The notes under the pieces were generated by a model that searched no databases, was not told the origin of the DNA, and saw nothing but the letters and a program-made list of their open reading frames with translations. A stretch of 64,000 bases of DNA from Periconia sp. R9002 (taxonomy: Eukaryota; Ascomycota; Dothideomycetes; Pleosporales; Periconiaceae): NCBI GenBank assembly GCA_023627715.1, contig JAMAHW010000046.1:227743-291742 (forward strand). The letters are read 5' to 3'. Shown here piece by piece: positions 12,726 through 24,272 of this stretch (positions within the stretch are counted from its first letter, which is position 1; the number at the start of each line of letters is the position of its first letter). The position numbers were made by a program, and so were the translations under genes.

Positions 12726-13212
12726 GTGTGTAGGTTTGTGCCACGAAGCCGACGGCTTCAAGCTTCTCCTTTAAACTTAATCACATAGGGCGGCGTTTTG
12801 TGACTCTTTCCCTATTGTAGCATCGCACTATTGGATGCAAGGGCGAGTTCGGGCAGGGTGTTTACCTGGGTGTGGCTCTGGTGTCTTGCAGAAGGCTTTC
12901 GTTTCCTGTACAAGTTGAGTATGTAGATTGCTCACACTAAAAGACATGATAATCGTGAAAAAACCTTGCCACCATAAATATCATACGGTCAAGTCAGATG
13001 CTGTGATTAATAAGAGAACTGAAGGCATTGTATACATGAACTCGATATTGAAATAGTTGCTAAAGCGATGTGGTCTGGGTGATGATTTTGGCTGTTGTTT
13101 GATTGGCCAGAGCTTACCCCAGATGGAGCCATCCTTGTCCTCGGCCGATCTCGCATTCGATAAATTTCGTGAGCCTATCTGCTTTCCAGTATTACCTCAC
13201 GAAGACCCAAAG
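12726..13212. other. intergenic: KH gene 3' end and aconitase promoter
   Basis: This stretch holds the 3' flank of the KH protein gene and the upstream region of the aconitase gene on the same strand. Nothing with a domain signature is seen on either strand. Confidence 0.5.
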
Positions 13213-15983
13213 ATGTGGGCACACGCCGTCAAAGCGGGGCGATTTGTCAATTGCCGGGTAAGCATTCTCAGACATCCCAAAGGCATAGTGTAAACAGACG
13301 TTGTCTCTTGTGAGGCGGCCCAGTGGTGCGCTGCACGCAAGACTCACGCGAGATGAAGCAGAAGAACACAAGTCACTGACAATGCCAGGCTCATGCCCTC
13401 CCGACCTCTTGCTATGCTCAATCGCCCTCGACCAGAGGGCTAGCTACTACACACGCTGTTCCACGCTCCCGGAATGTTGATATTGCATCGCGAACGCCAC
13501 CGTACCAGAAACTCCTAAAAAGATTGGAGGAAGTGCGAAGGGTTCTAGGGTCAAATAGGCAGTTGACGCTGGCAGAAAAAATTTTGTATTCCCATCTCGA
13601 CAACCCGGAAGACTCGCTTCTGTCAGGCACGAGTAACGGCAAAGATGTTAGGGGCAAAGCAAACCTTAAACTCAAGCCCGACCGTGTGGCAATGCAGGAT
13701 GCTTCCGCTCAAATGGCCTTGCTGCAATTCATGACCTGCAACCTCCCTTCGACAGCCGTTCCCGCAAGCATACATTGTGACCACATGATTGTTGGAGAGA
13801 AAGGCGCAGATACCGATTTACCAAATTCAATTGCGGGGAATAAAGAGGTGTTTGACTTCTTGGAATCGGCGGCAAAAAAGTACGGCATTGAGTTTTGGCC
13901 TCCTGGTGCGGGTATCATCCACCAGTCGGTATTGGAGAATTACTCCGCTCCCGGTTTGATGATGCTAGGTACCGACAGTCACACTCCGAATGCTGGTGGA
14001 CTGGGTGCTATCGCCATTGGAGTTGGCGGCGCGGACGCCGTAGATGCTCTTGTGGATGCGCCGTGGGAGCTCAAGGCGCCAAAGATCTTGGGTGTTAGGT
14101 TAGAAGGAGAATTGAGCGGGTGGGCGAGTCCCAAAGATGTCATCCTTAATCTAGCAGGCCAACTTACCGTTCGAGTATGTATCAGTTCGTGTATATCTCA
14201 GCATATGCATCGCTAACGGAACTCAGGGCGGTACGGGATATTTGATCGAGTATTTTGGTCCAGGTGTCAATACTCTCAGTTGTACCGGTATGGCCACGGC
14301 TTGCAATATGGTAAGCACAAATTTACTTGCATAGCTATTCAGAAGGTTCTGACTGTAGTCTCTCCAGGGCGCAGAAGTTGGTGCTACGACATCCGTATTC
14401 CCATTCTCCCCTGCTCACATACCCTATCTTGAAGCCACGCATCGAGGATCAATTGCTCGAGCTGCGCAACAAATTGCAAATCTACCAGAGGAACGGAATT
14501 TACTCCGCGCTGATTCTGGAGCCGAATATGACAAAGTAATCACGATCAATCTCTCAGCTCTTGAGCCTCATATAAACGGGCCCTTCACTCCGGATTTTTC
14601 GACACCACTGTCGAAATTCAAGTCGGTGGTAGAAGAGAAAGATTGGCCCAAAACTTTTGGTGCTGGACTCATCGGCAGTTGCACGAACAGTTCCTACCAG
14701 GATATGACTCGATCCGAAGAAATCGTCAAGCAGGCATCAGCGGCAGGACTCAAACCAAAAGCTGATTTCTTTATCACTCCAGGGAGTGAACAGATCAGAG
14801 CGACGCTGGACCGGGACCAAACCTTACAGACATTTGCCTCAGCTGGAGGAGTGGTTTTGGCCAATGCATGCGGAGTAAGTGCAAATCATAATGTGGTTCT
14901 CTACATAGGGCGATATCAAACTAAAATATTCTACAGCCCTGTATCGGTCAATGGTCAAGAACAGACGATGTCAAGAAAGGCGAGTCCAACGCTATCTTGA
15001 CATCCTACAATCGCAACTTTCCAGGACGCAACGATGGTAACCGTGCTACTATGAACTTCCTTGCCTCTCCTGAGCTCATTACTGCAATGACTTACTCTGG
15101 GTCCATGACGTTTAATCCCATGACTGACAGTATACCCACACCCTCCGGACAACCTTTCAAATTCTCTCCCCCCAAAGGGTCCGATCTCCCGTCGGGAGGA
15201 TTTGCTGAAGGAGTTGCAGAACTGCAGCCTACGCCTGGTGTGCCTGATCCCAGCGTCGAGGTTGTAGTTAGCCCTAGCTCCACGCGTTTGGCCCTTCTCG
15301 ACCCTTTCCCTGCGTTCCCCGACTCCGAGCTTAAATCTCTTCGTGTCCTTTATAAAGTAAAGGGCCAATGCACAACAGATACGATATCTGCCGCGGGGCC
15401 TTGGCTCAAATACAAGGGACATCTCCCCAACATTTCCGAGAACACGCTCATCGGTGCCGTGAATGCTGCAACTGACGAGGTGAACGTTGCGTACGACGTT
15501 GATGGCACCAAATCTGGCATTCCCGACCTGGCAAAGAGGTGGAAGGAGCAAGGCCAAGAGTGGCTCGTTGTTGCAGAGCACAATTACGGCGAAGGGTCGG
15601 CTCGTGAACACGCTGCTTTGCAACCACGATACCTCGGCGGTCGCATCATTCTTGCCAAATCGTTTGCCCGTATCCACGAGACCAATCTTAAGAAGCAAGG
15701 TATCGTGCCACTTACCTTTGCCAACGAAGCTGACTATGATCTGCTCGACGCTTGCGATGAAGTTGGCACAAGGGGTCTGCTAGATGTACTGAAGAGTGGC
15801 GGCAAGGGTGAGGTGGAACTTGTGGTCAAGAAGGGTGGGAAAGAAACGGTCATCAAGACCAAACACACGCTCAGTGAGGACCAGTGCGCTTTTGTACTTG
15901 CAGGTAGTGCATTGAATCTTCTGGCGAGAAACGCAAAGGCACAGCAGGAAGAGGTGACAAGAGCGAATGAATTGTCTGATTAA
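13213..15983 (+). CDS. ACO2: aconitate hydratase, mitochondrial, second fungal paralogue (Aco2/AcoB type)
   Basis: A [4Fe-4S] hydro-lyase of the aconitase superfamily. In other fungi the second aconitase handles homocitrate dehydration in lysine synthesis, and may add to the TCA cycle. Exons proposed: 13213-13257, 13389-14174, 14227-14310, 14368-14874, 14937-15983, 822 residues. Seen motifs: [43 protein letters not shown], the cluster cysteines in [12 protein letters not shown] and (across an intron) NACGPCIGQW, and the C-terminal swivelling domain with [11 protein letters not shown] and [18 protein letters not shown]. The catalytic core is that of aconitase, not LeuC/Lys4 homoaconitase. The first exon (15 codons, basic mitochondrial leader) is inferred from a GTAAGC donor and a fitting phase; the presequence continues as [18 protein letters not shown]. 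Confidence 0.92.
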
Positions 15984-16976
15984 AGAAGTATAGGTGTGTA
16001 GCATATACAGTTCTTCAAAACCGACCATTAGTCATGCACGTTGGACAGATAGTGACATTTCCGGTGTAGTAGGTGAGGGTATAGATAGGCTGTTGCCGAT
16101 GGCGTCGATGTGATTTCCTTGCCGGATCCTCCCCGACAGCTCGACATCGAAGGCATACATGAGCCGGAAGAATAACATCAGAGGGTCTCTTTTCGGTTCA
16201 CCGGTGCCGGACAAGACGGGGCAGGAAGAGCACATGAGCACACAAAAGAGGCCAATCGACTCCCGAGTCCAATGAGAACAGAGCCCAAGAGGTTGGCGGA
16301 ACACGAACCGAGCTATGGTCCAAGCGTGCGGAGCGGAGAGGAGCCCAACGTCAGCCTCGCAGGGGTGGGTGCGGGGTGGGACCATCTCATTAGCTGTGGC
16401 TCGCCGATGTATGCACGCACTAAACTCGCCACACTGGACGTTGGACGAACGGCAAGGCAGGTGTTGAGCCGCAACAAGGCCTCAAGGGGAAGAAACGGAT
16501 AAAACGGAACCGTAGATAGGTTCCCGTGACATGTGTGCCAGCCCAAGCGCAAGGCTTACTTCCTACATCTTCCAAGGTCGTGTAACTAAGTAAGCATTGG
16601 TACCCGCACCAAGGCGTGTACGTCCATGTCGATGATGAATGTGGAAAGCATCCTAGAATGGAACGTTGCCGTCTACCCGAAGAGATGAACCATCTTGATA
16701 TATAGTCTTGAACATTTCCCCTTGTTGAGAGCGGACATCATCATACATGCAATTATTTTTCTTCGATAGCTACTAGGTACGACTCACCAAAGCCAAGCTA
16801 CCACACTTCAATCCCTACTACTACTATTATTACTACCAAACCTCACTCCCTTCTGACAAGAACATCAATCCTCTTAAAGACAAACACATTACATCTACGA
16901 GCTCAGCATTGAAAGGACAAACAAAAAAACGGTCTTGGCCAACCATACAATACGCCAAAAGCCAGACTCCTGCCCG
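15984..16976. other. intergenic ~1 kb
   Basis: No supported gene. Open frames exist on both strands (for example on the minus strand at 16032-16385) but show no family-like motifs. The last 150 bases before the next start are rich in short A/C and CTA runs, consistent with a promoter and leader. Confidence 0.5.
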
Positions 16977-17531
16977 ATGAAAGACCAGGAACAACACAGT
17001 AGCCCCGTCAGCTCCCGGGACCTTTCCACCCGTCTCAAGCGGATCAAAAAATCGAGGTCGTTCCCCAATCATGGAGACGCCATCGCCCGATTCTCGGACA
17101 GACAGCAACCCGGAACCTCCTCCTCCTCCTCCTTCTCTTCGTCTTCCAACACAGCGAGCAATAGCATGGACATGTCGCGCTTCCCAGTCTTTACAAAGTC
17201 GGCCACAACGTCGACGAGTGGCAGCGAGGAAAGCAACGGCGTCGGACGACTGCACATTATCCGCCCCGAGCCCCTTACACGGACCCAAATGCAGAGCGTC
17301 GAGATCGCTCCAGGAAGTTTCTCCAAGCCGCGCTTGCAAGGTGCGAGGCACCGCCGGTCAAAAAGCAGCAGCTCGGGAAAGCCGGCCAATGAATTTCAAT
17401 ACTATGGACGACATGCCAACAGTTGGCTGTTCAATGATTTCAGCATTTCGGGGACGGTCCGGAAGGGGTTTGGCAAGGTGTTTTCGAGTCATGGAGAAAA
17501 AGAGGACGAGGTGGAGCACGAAGGGAAATAA
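16977..17531 (+). CDS. small conserved Ser/Arg-rich fungal protein, function unknown
   Basis: Single-exon frame of 184 residues starting at the first ATG in frame (16977). It is hydrophilic, with a long serine run near residues 42-55, a basic patch ARHRRSKSSSSGKP and a compact C-terminal motif YYGRHANSWLFNDFSI followed by TVRKGFGKVF. The C-terminal aromatic/basic motif looks conserved in type across ascomycetes as I remember it, while the rest reads as disordered. There is no signal peptide or membrane segment. I do not know its function. A competing long antisense frame covers the same bases but has no such motif. Confidence 0.65.
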   Translation: MKDQEQHSSPVSSRDLSTRLKRIKKSRSFPNHGDAIARFSDRQQPGTSSSSSFSSSSNTASNSMDMSRFPVFTKSATTSTSGSEESNGVGRLHIIRPEPLTRTQMQSVEIAPGSFSKPRLQGARHRRSKSSSSGKPANEFQYYGRHANSWLFNDFSISGTVRKGFGKVFSSHGEKEDEVEHEGK

Positions 17532-18612
17532 AGGGTGCGAGGATGATGGGGATGAGGATGCGAATGCAGGCAAGGGAATGGGAGTTCAACGCGGGGTGTT
17601 ACCATGGTTTAATGCTAGAATGATACATGATTCAATACATATCAACATGTTGGCTACATCTAACAACTTTTTTCTCAGAAGTAATGCCTTTGCTTGCCTA
17701 GGAAAACGTGTGAGGCGACGTGGTGACGAAGTAGGTATGCCGGGAGCCGTTGACGAAGACTTGATGTACAAGTACGGTGGTGGCACTTGCATGTGCGAAT
17801 GCGATCCCAAGGCTACTATACAGTAGTTATACGGTGGGCAGGTACTTAGTAGATATAAGAGGATGGTGGTCTGGCTGGCCATTCATTGATTACTCTGCAT
17901 ATCGAAAATCTGTGTGCCGGTCGGTCCAAGTTCGGAGAAATGCAGTAAGATACACACAGCGAACGGGCTGATGCGGGGCAGCCACAATGCCTGTGTAAGT
18001 ACTTGTTGGCATTCGTCCCGCTCTGTGCACGACAGTAGGTGTAAGTGCAACAGCTTCAACTGTGCGCCGTGATTCCTAATCCACAGGTGAATAGGCGCAA
18101 GGGGCCCCGGATTGTTGATTAATCATACATGGTCGAGTTGGAGTGGTTTTGGTGGAGTAAAGCGACCACATAATAGCGCCGGCCGATTCGCGGGGCTCCC
18201 TCCTCTTATTTCTCTAATCAGCAAACTCTTTCCGACTTTCTCCCTTTGATTTCTCAGCAACGTCACCATCAATCCATTGACCCTTTCTTTCTGCCACCAC
18301 CTCCCACCACCCCGCTTCGTTGCTATTGTCGTGCGCATACAACAAAGTACAATCAAGACAAAGAAATCCACTTCAAAACGTTACCAATTTGGGCTGATGC
18401 GCTCGGACCTCTGCCCAAGCTAGCCTATCACATCGGATCCAAACCTCTCATACAGTACTTACATACGCCCACAAAGCCGCCCGAGGAATCGCAAAACAAG
18501 TACTTGCACGCTACACGGCGCAACACTATCCTTCCTTTTTGAAATACGCTGCGGAATACCCATCGGAGCCGTCACCTCACCGGTGTGCCCTCTGTCCACA
18601 TAGCAGATCCCC
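17532..18612. other. intergenic 1.1 kb, promoter and leader of the bZIP gene
   Basis: Contains no supported gene. The part next to the bZIP start (18240-18612) is C/T-rich with several short upstream reading frames, one being 18397-18423 (eight codons, M-R-S-D-L-C-P-S), which may lie in the 5' leader. Confidence 0.45.
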
Positions 18613-19842
18613 ATGTCCGGCTACAACGGCCGTCGCGGGCCCAACGTGTCCGAATACATCGCCAACCTCAACACGATCCCTTCGCCCTCGGATCAGACCC
18701 TTGACCCGCAGAACCTCGAGGACGACTTTGCTCTGTTCACAAACGCAGACTTTGCCGACGCAAGCAACTTCAACATGGACGTGCCGCTGGACTTTGGCTT
18801 CGCAGTCAACGACCAGCCCCCCACCACCCAGCCGAGTCCCGCAGCGAGAAACAATGGCGCCGTCTCCGCAAACCCGAAAATGGACTTTTCTCTGTCTGGT
18901 ATGTGCTTCACCTCTCGCAACTTCTCCCTTCACAGTCGTCTGTCTCTCTTGCCCGTTTCGCTGCGCATTGTCCCGACGCGGCTGCAGACCTCTTGATGGT
19001 CGCCCAATCAATCGCTTACAGGCATGCGTCGCTTCGTGTATGCCTACCCCGCCGGTAGCGCTGCAGCTTCACCCTCTACCCCACGCTTGTACAACGCTGC
19101 AGCCACTCACATGCAGCATGTACACGGCTGCCCTGGACTGTCTGCATCCTCGTCTGCATACTGCATGCTGAGCTAATGGCCAGCTGCCTGCTAAGCACGC
19201 CATTGTCCGTGTTGTTGCGACAACATTGCGATGGCCATCACCGCCTTTGCTTTGCACCCGTCTCTTCTTCTCGCGGCTTAATGAATCATGTCTAATTTTG
19301 AGGGTTTCACAGGCGACTTCCATTTTGCCGACTTTCCAAACTTCTCCACTCCCATCATCGACACCTCTATCCAGGGTTTGCCGCAGACCCAAGGAAGCAA
19401 CTACCCCGTTCCCGTCACCTACACATCGCCAGGCTCGTCTGCTGTGTCCCCTGTCGTCGCCGGCTTCGATGCCACCAACGGTAAGAAGCGCAAGCTGGAG
19501 AACAGCGAAACAAACAGCCAACAAGCAATAGACGAGGCTGCCCGCATCGCTGCTGAAGAGGACAAGCGACGGCGAAACACGGCTGCGAGCGCGCGCTTCC
19601 GCATCAAGAAGAAGCAGCGCGAGCAAACCCTCGAGAAGACCGCCAAGGAGATGACAGAGCGTGTCAGCGTCCTCGAGACCCGGATCCAGCAGCTCGAGAC
19701 GGAAAACGCATGGTTGAAGGGCCTCATCACAGAGAAGAACGGGGGCAAGACGTCCACTTCGGAAATCAAAGCGCTGTTGAACAAGCACGAGGAAGGCAGG
19801 AGTACTGGCACAAGGACTGACGGCGTCGGTACCAAGGCTTGA
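18613..19842 (+). CDS. metR: bZIP transcription factor of the cys-3/MetR class
   Basis: DNA-binding activator of the class that controls sulfur assimilation in Neurospora (cys-3) and Aspergillus (metR). Exons 18613-18898 and 19313-19842, 271 residues. The N-terminal half is acidic and aromatic-poor with SEYIANLNTIPSPSDQ near the start, probably the activation region. After the splice comes DFHFADFPNFSTP, a nuclear-localisation-like GKKRKLE, and the basic region RRRNTAASARFRIKKKQREQ followed by a leucine zipper (LEKTAKEM..., VLETRIQQLETENAWLKGL). The single intron is 414 nt, by far the longest in the window, and contains an in-frame ATG at 19288 that could start a shorter protein. Class call is firm; that it is the sulfur regulator rather than a paralogue is likely but unproved. 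Confidence 0.85.
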
Positions 19843-21175
19843 TCCAAGGTTTAACTTTTCCGATTTTTCTCCGCCGTATGACCTTTAAGCCTATGTTCTA
19901 TGATTTACCTGATTACATTGTTGTTTCCTTCCGGCTACCTGTCTTAGACAGACAGCGCGTACACTTATATTACATTGCATGCTTGCGGTTTCATCTGCAT
20001 TTGAACACTACATATACCAAAGACGGCGGGAAGAGAAAGGATACGGGGGAAAGGCATACCATGAGAGCAACCAGTCCACGAGCTTATGAGAGGGAAATAG
20101 GGGTGTGCAATGGGCTTTGATATCTGAAATGCATAATTGATTCACGGCAAAAGAAAGTACAGTCAACCCGAAGATCCACAAACTAAAGTCCACACGCATA
20201 CGAATATTCCCGCCGGCCCATCACCAAATGACTGGTATGCCGGGGAAATGAATCTTGACAGTGTTCCTGATAGAGGGGGTAAAGCCGTCTGGCAATCCTG
20301 CCTTGCTACAAGGGGTCCAAATGACGGAAGAAGCCCTGCGTATTGCGAACATACCACCTGCTTCCCGTGCCCCACAGGCTCGCGGAACCTTCATTTATGA
20401 CAAATTTCATGTACTGTGTATACCTATAGGCTCCCCACGGGATTCGCCTACTTGTTCGCATCATATTGGCGGACGGGTGTCCCATGTTCGGTGCTTGTAG
20501 GTGTGTGTACACGCGAAAGCTTGACCCCGCTTAGCATGGGAATGTAATTAACAGGGAATGGGAATCTGCATGTACAAGTGTGGTTGTATGTGGCGGTGTC
20601 TGTTCTTCATGTGTAATGCTACATATATCAAAAGCGTTTTCTTCTTCGCAATTGATTGGTGTAATCAGAATGCTACATATAAATGTATTCGAGGGACAAC
20701 GTATAGTATTCAAACATCCGAACACTTTTTTAATGGTTATTGCATGTGTTTTCTTCTAGACACACCATATATATGAATGTGACCGCAGGCCAACGATCAA
20801 CGGCCAATGACATGAATATGTACTCCGCATACGGTAGAGACACTATGAGGAACATGGTGGAAATTGAATGAAAACAGACGTAAAGGCAACAGCCAAGTGT
20901 ATGTACACACACTGGAAATGATCAAGTAAAAGCAGAAGAATAGCAAGCGCGTAGGTTGCGCCAGAAGGCACCGTTAACACTTGACATCCGAATAGAAGAG
21001 CAATGTTGCAAAGACGATCCAGCCAAAGAAGAATGCGACTGGATGATCTCAGTCGTGGTACAGATTCAGTGTGGTCCACGTAGCTTCCTTCCTCCTAAAC
21101 AGGCTTTCGTGTTCCCATTGCAAGGATAGTACACCGGAATCGTGCAATTTCTTTCTCTTTTAACCATTCCATGTT
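19843..21175. other. intergenic 1.3 kb between convergent genes
   Basis: Lies between the 3' ends of the bZIP gene (+) and the dynein light chain gene (-), so it holds two 3' UTRs. It is A/T-richer than its neighbours with short repeats of TGTACA/ATATAT type. No gene seen. Confidence 0.5.
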
Positions 21176-21806
21176 TTATAGGCCGATCCAGTTGATGCTG
21201 ATGACAACGTCCATGCCCTTGGTTTCAGCACCGTCCCACTTGTACGAAAAGGTTCCGTCTCTTTCGGTATTCCAGAAAGCACCCACAGCGCTGTGCATTC
21301 CACGACGCCCTGCTGTAGCGGCTTCCGAGGGGTGGCCGAGGTGCTGAATTATAGTGCTGTTGGCGATGAATTTGTAGGAGGATGCGGGTTTGGAATCGGC
21401 TGCTTGGGTTTTCTCGATGAGGCTTTGTAGGATAGTGTTCTGTTGAGGTCGCCGCCATGGTGGCCAGATTGTTAGTTCTTTCTCCTTCTCCATTCTGTTT
21501 TTGGGAGGGCAAGGGGTGCAAGTACAATGATTGTGGTGTTCCACTCCGCTACTTTCTCATGCTCGTATTTTTCCGCTGAACCTAGGGCGAGTTCACAAGC
21601 CTGATTGGTAGCGCAGAGGTTAGTCATGATTTTGTTTTCGAGAATGAGGCGGCTTGCGTACACTGTTCACAATGTGCGTGAAGTCTTCTGTGGAGAGTGG
21701 TGCTTGGGTGGGAGCCTGTGGACGAGTAAGTCAAGGAGAAGTCACAACAACAACAACAACAAAAACGCTCTCTTTACTATGTGGGGTTAAAAAAACGTAC
21801 GGCCAT
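21176..21806 (-). CDS. Tctex-type dynein light chain
   Basis: Light chain of cytoplasmic dynein that joins cargo adaptors and intermediate chain. Exons (minus): 21806-21801, 21715-21662, 21600-21526, 21439-21176, 132 residues; the first coding exon is just ATG GCC. The model is supported by phase 0 at every junction and by a continuous Tctex-1 fold: APLSTEDFTHIVN helix, ACELALGSAEKYEHEKVAEW helix, then the strands YKFIANSTIIQ, AVGAFWNTERDGTFSYKWDG and MDVVISINWIGL. The length is somewhat above the ~113 residues of animal DYNLT because of an insertion before GMHSAVGAFW. It shares a 486 bp divergent promoter with VTC1. Confidence 0.9.
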
Positions 21807-22292
21807 TGTGAAAAATATAGGTTACTGTAGTTTATGGATATAGAAAGGGTGGTAGTGGTGGTGGGATGGACGGTGAACGGTGGTAAGGTCAATGTTACGT
21901 GACGATTGTTTGCTTGCACACATCACACACTGAGCGCCAGCAGTCCTAGTTTGCTTTCGCAACGGGATACCGCCGCGCCTAGCCCATATACGGCATAGTG
22001 CGGTGTGTCATCACGTGGGAGCTTTGATTGGTTGCCATGTGCAAGGATGAATGAAGCTCTAGGAAAGTGGGAATCATGGCTTCGGGAGCAAGCTTGCTTG
22101 ATCAAATCTTTCTCGGACAATTGCTTTTTCACCTCTCTTCTTCACGCCGCCTTCTGCTACTCTCTTATCCTTCAAAACTTCTACAGTGAAGACTTTGTTG
22201 GCCATCGCCTTTCCCACGGCAAACCCGCTGCTTTCTCACGACTCCCACATCACTCTCGTTGGGTGGGGCTAGCTACAACCTTCGTCATAACA
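21807..22292. promoter_or_regulatory. bidirectional promoter, dynein light chain / VTC1
   Basis: Short divergent interval between two start codons. It carries a CACGTGGG element at 22012-22019 and a C/T-rich tract just upstream of VTC1 (22120-22260). Confidence 0.6.
22012..22019 (+). promoter_or_regulatory. Pho4-type E-box CACGTGGG upstream of VTC1
   Basis: CACGTGGG is the high-affinity Pho4 site class of yeast phosphate genes, and VTC1 is a known phosphate-regulon gene in yeast. The site sits about 275 bp before the VTC1 start. The match is direct; the regulation is inferred. Confidence 0.5.
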
Positions 22293-22768
22293 ATGTCTAC
22301 CCAACCTTTGCTCCAAACCGCTCCTGGTATTTGAAAAAATCCCCTTCGTTTATTGCGTTACCCCAAATCCTGCTGCCCAGCACCCTCTTGTAGCTAATTC
22401 GCTGGATTGGAAATGTAGGCAAGCGCATCGCTCTCCCCACCCGTGTCGAACCAAAAGTCTTCTTCGCCAACGAGCGTACCTTCCTGTCATGGCTCAACTT
22501 CACCGTCATCCTCGGTGGCCTCGCCGTCGGACTGCTTAACTTCGGCGACAAGGTCGGCCAGATTAGTGCTGGTCTCTTTACACTCGTCGCCATGATGGCT
22601 ATGTTGTATGCGCTCTTCACCTTCCATTGGCGCGCGAAGAGCATCAGGCAGAGAGGCCAGGGTGGTTTCGATGATCGTCTCGGCCCGACAATCCTCGCTC
22701 TCGCCTTGTTCGCCGCCGTCGTCACCAATTTCATTATGAGACTCACTGTGTCTGAGAAGAAGCATTGA
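22293..22768 (+). CDS. VTC1: vacuolar transporter chaperone subunit Vtc1
   Basis: Small three-helix membrane subunit of the polyphosphate polymerase complex of the vacuole. Exons 22293-22326 and 22419-22768, 127 residues, the family's normal length. The start [12 protein letters not shown] joins across a 92 nt intron to [18 protein letters not shown], followed by [21 protein letters not shown] (helix 1), [19 protein letters not shown] (helix 2) and a last helix after [14 protein letters not shown]. It is almost wholly the DUF202 domain. A Pho4-type site lies upstream, and a Vtc5-like gene at 4.5-7.3 kb encodes a likely partner. Confidence 0.97.
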
Positions 22769-24272
22769 ATTTTGCTTGCGCGTGTGGGAGTAGGGAATGA
22801 ACACAGCAGGGAACCGCTAGGAGGCTATAACTTGACTCTTCGAGAAGGGGTCCTTTTCATCCAACAATAGGGTGTAACGAATGTCCAAATACAAGGGGCT
22901 GTGGAGTGAGTGGTTAGTGTGTACATGGTAGTGTACATTCAAGAAGTTATTATTTGGATCATGGAGGGAGCAAACTCGGTCTGGACGCTTCGTTTATCAT
23001 CTGGTATTGGGAGTTGATGTGCTTATGCTATACTTATGGTTATTGCTTAATTATAGGGTCAATGTGTATATGAAAAGGCAATCAGAAAATCAGAGAATTG
23101 TTTTCACAATGTTTGTGTCGGAGGATGGTCCATCTGTCCATAACATGTATTGTCTACTTGGTTCAAACCTAGACTTTGAACCATTTTCCTGTATACATAA
23201 TTACATCCATATGAAAAGTGAAAGTTTGTTCATGATGTTAGACTCATAGCCATATTCGGTATACAACTTCTCGATTTCAATATGTCCCGGAAATCCTGAC
23301 TGACGCATTCCAATACTTCACCAACCACTCCATGCCCGCATAGTTGACAACTCAAACTTAACATATTGTGCAGAGTGTTTTGTACCGATCATGGCGACTA
23401 TTCACATGAATTTGGCAGTGAAATGATGAAGGCTGATAGCTATTCCCGCACCACGTAAATAGCCTGATCAAATGTACCTTCCGTTGCTCCTTTTCATTCA
23501 CATTATAATATCATATAACCCATACTGAACATGTAGTAAGCTTTTATTGGTTCTAAACTGGACTTCACCCAATGCGAGAGAATATTATATTGGCTTTTCA
23601 TTTCCAAGTTCTTCATGTTCTTTTCGAAAGTTTCCAGAGCACAAAGCCTCCCAGCGCAAAGTAGTTCGGTAGAAATATTGGCCTGTGTATAATGCATGTA
23701 ATGAATTAATTTTTCTCACAAAGAAGAAAGAAAAGGGACGAGGTTGTTGCCTCCAAATCGCGCTGTGACCACAGTATGGTCGTGTAGAGTGAAAATGGAA
23801 AAGAAGCTCTTAATCTTGGCTGACCGCATCATCCGCAAAGAAAGGTCAGAATTGCATCTTCCATCACCGAGATCCATATGCTAAGTGGTATTTGGTGGCT
23901 TTGCATTTGGTAACCTCGGCCTATTTGTTAGGCCAATCCCGTGTTCGACCGCCAACACCAGCCTTCACATAGAAATCACTGGAAACATGCGGCCGGATTT
24001 ATTTTTCTGATCGGTGATTCTTGTGAGAATTGAGCGAACTTTTTCCGTTTGATTCGGATGCGATTTTTGCCAGCTATATATCTGTTTTATTTGTTGGCCG
24101 CGTGTTGTACATGTAGGTGAGCGCCCGTGTCATCCTAACACTAGCTCCTTGCAGCTCCCCCACGCCTCACCTCCGCATCCCCGCGACTTCCCCCGTACTC
24201 ACACTCGCTATAAACATAGACGCACACCTACAGAAAATGCATGCCAGATCCTGATAGTGCCTCTTCACTGCT
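22769..24272. other. A/T-rich intergenic 1.5 kb
   Basis: Markedly A/T-richer than the flanking genes, with only short frames and no family-like content. It holds the VTC1 3' flank and the MCT1 promoter. I see no recognisable transposon ends or RNA gene. Confidence 0.5.
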
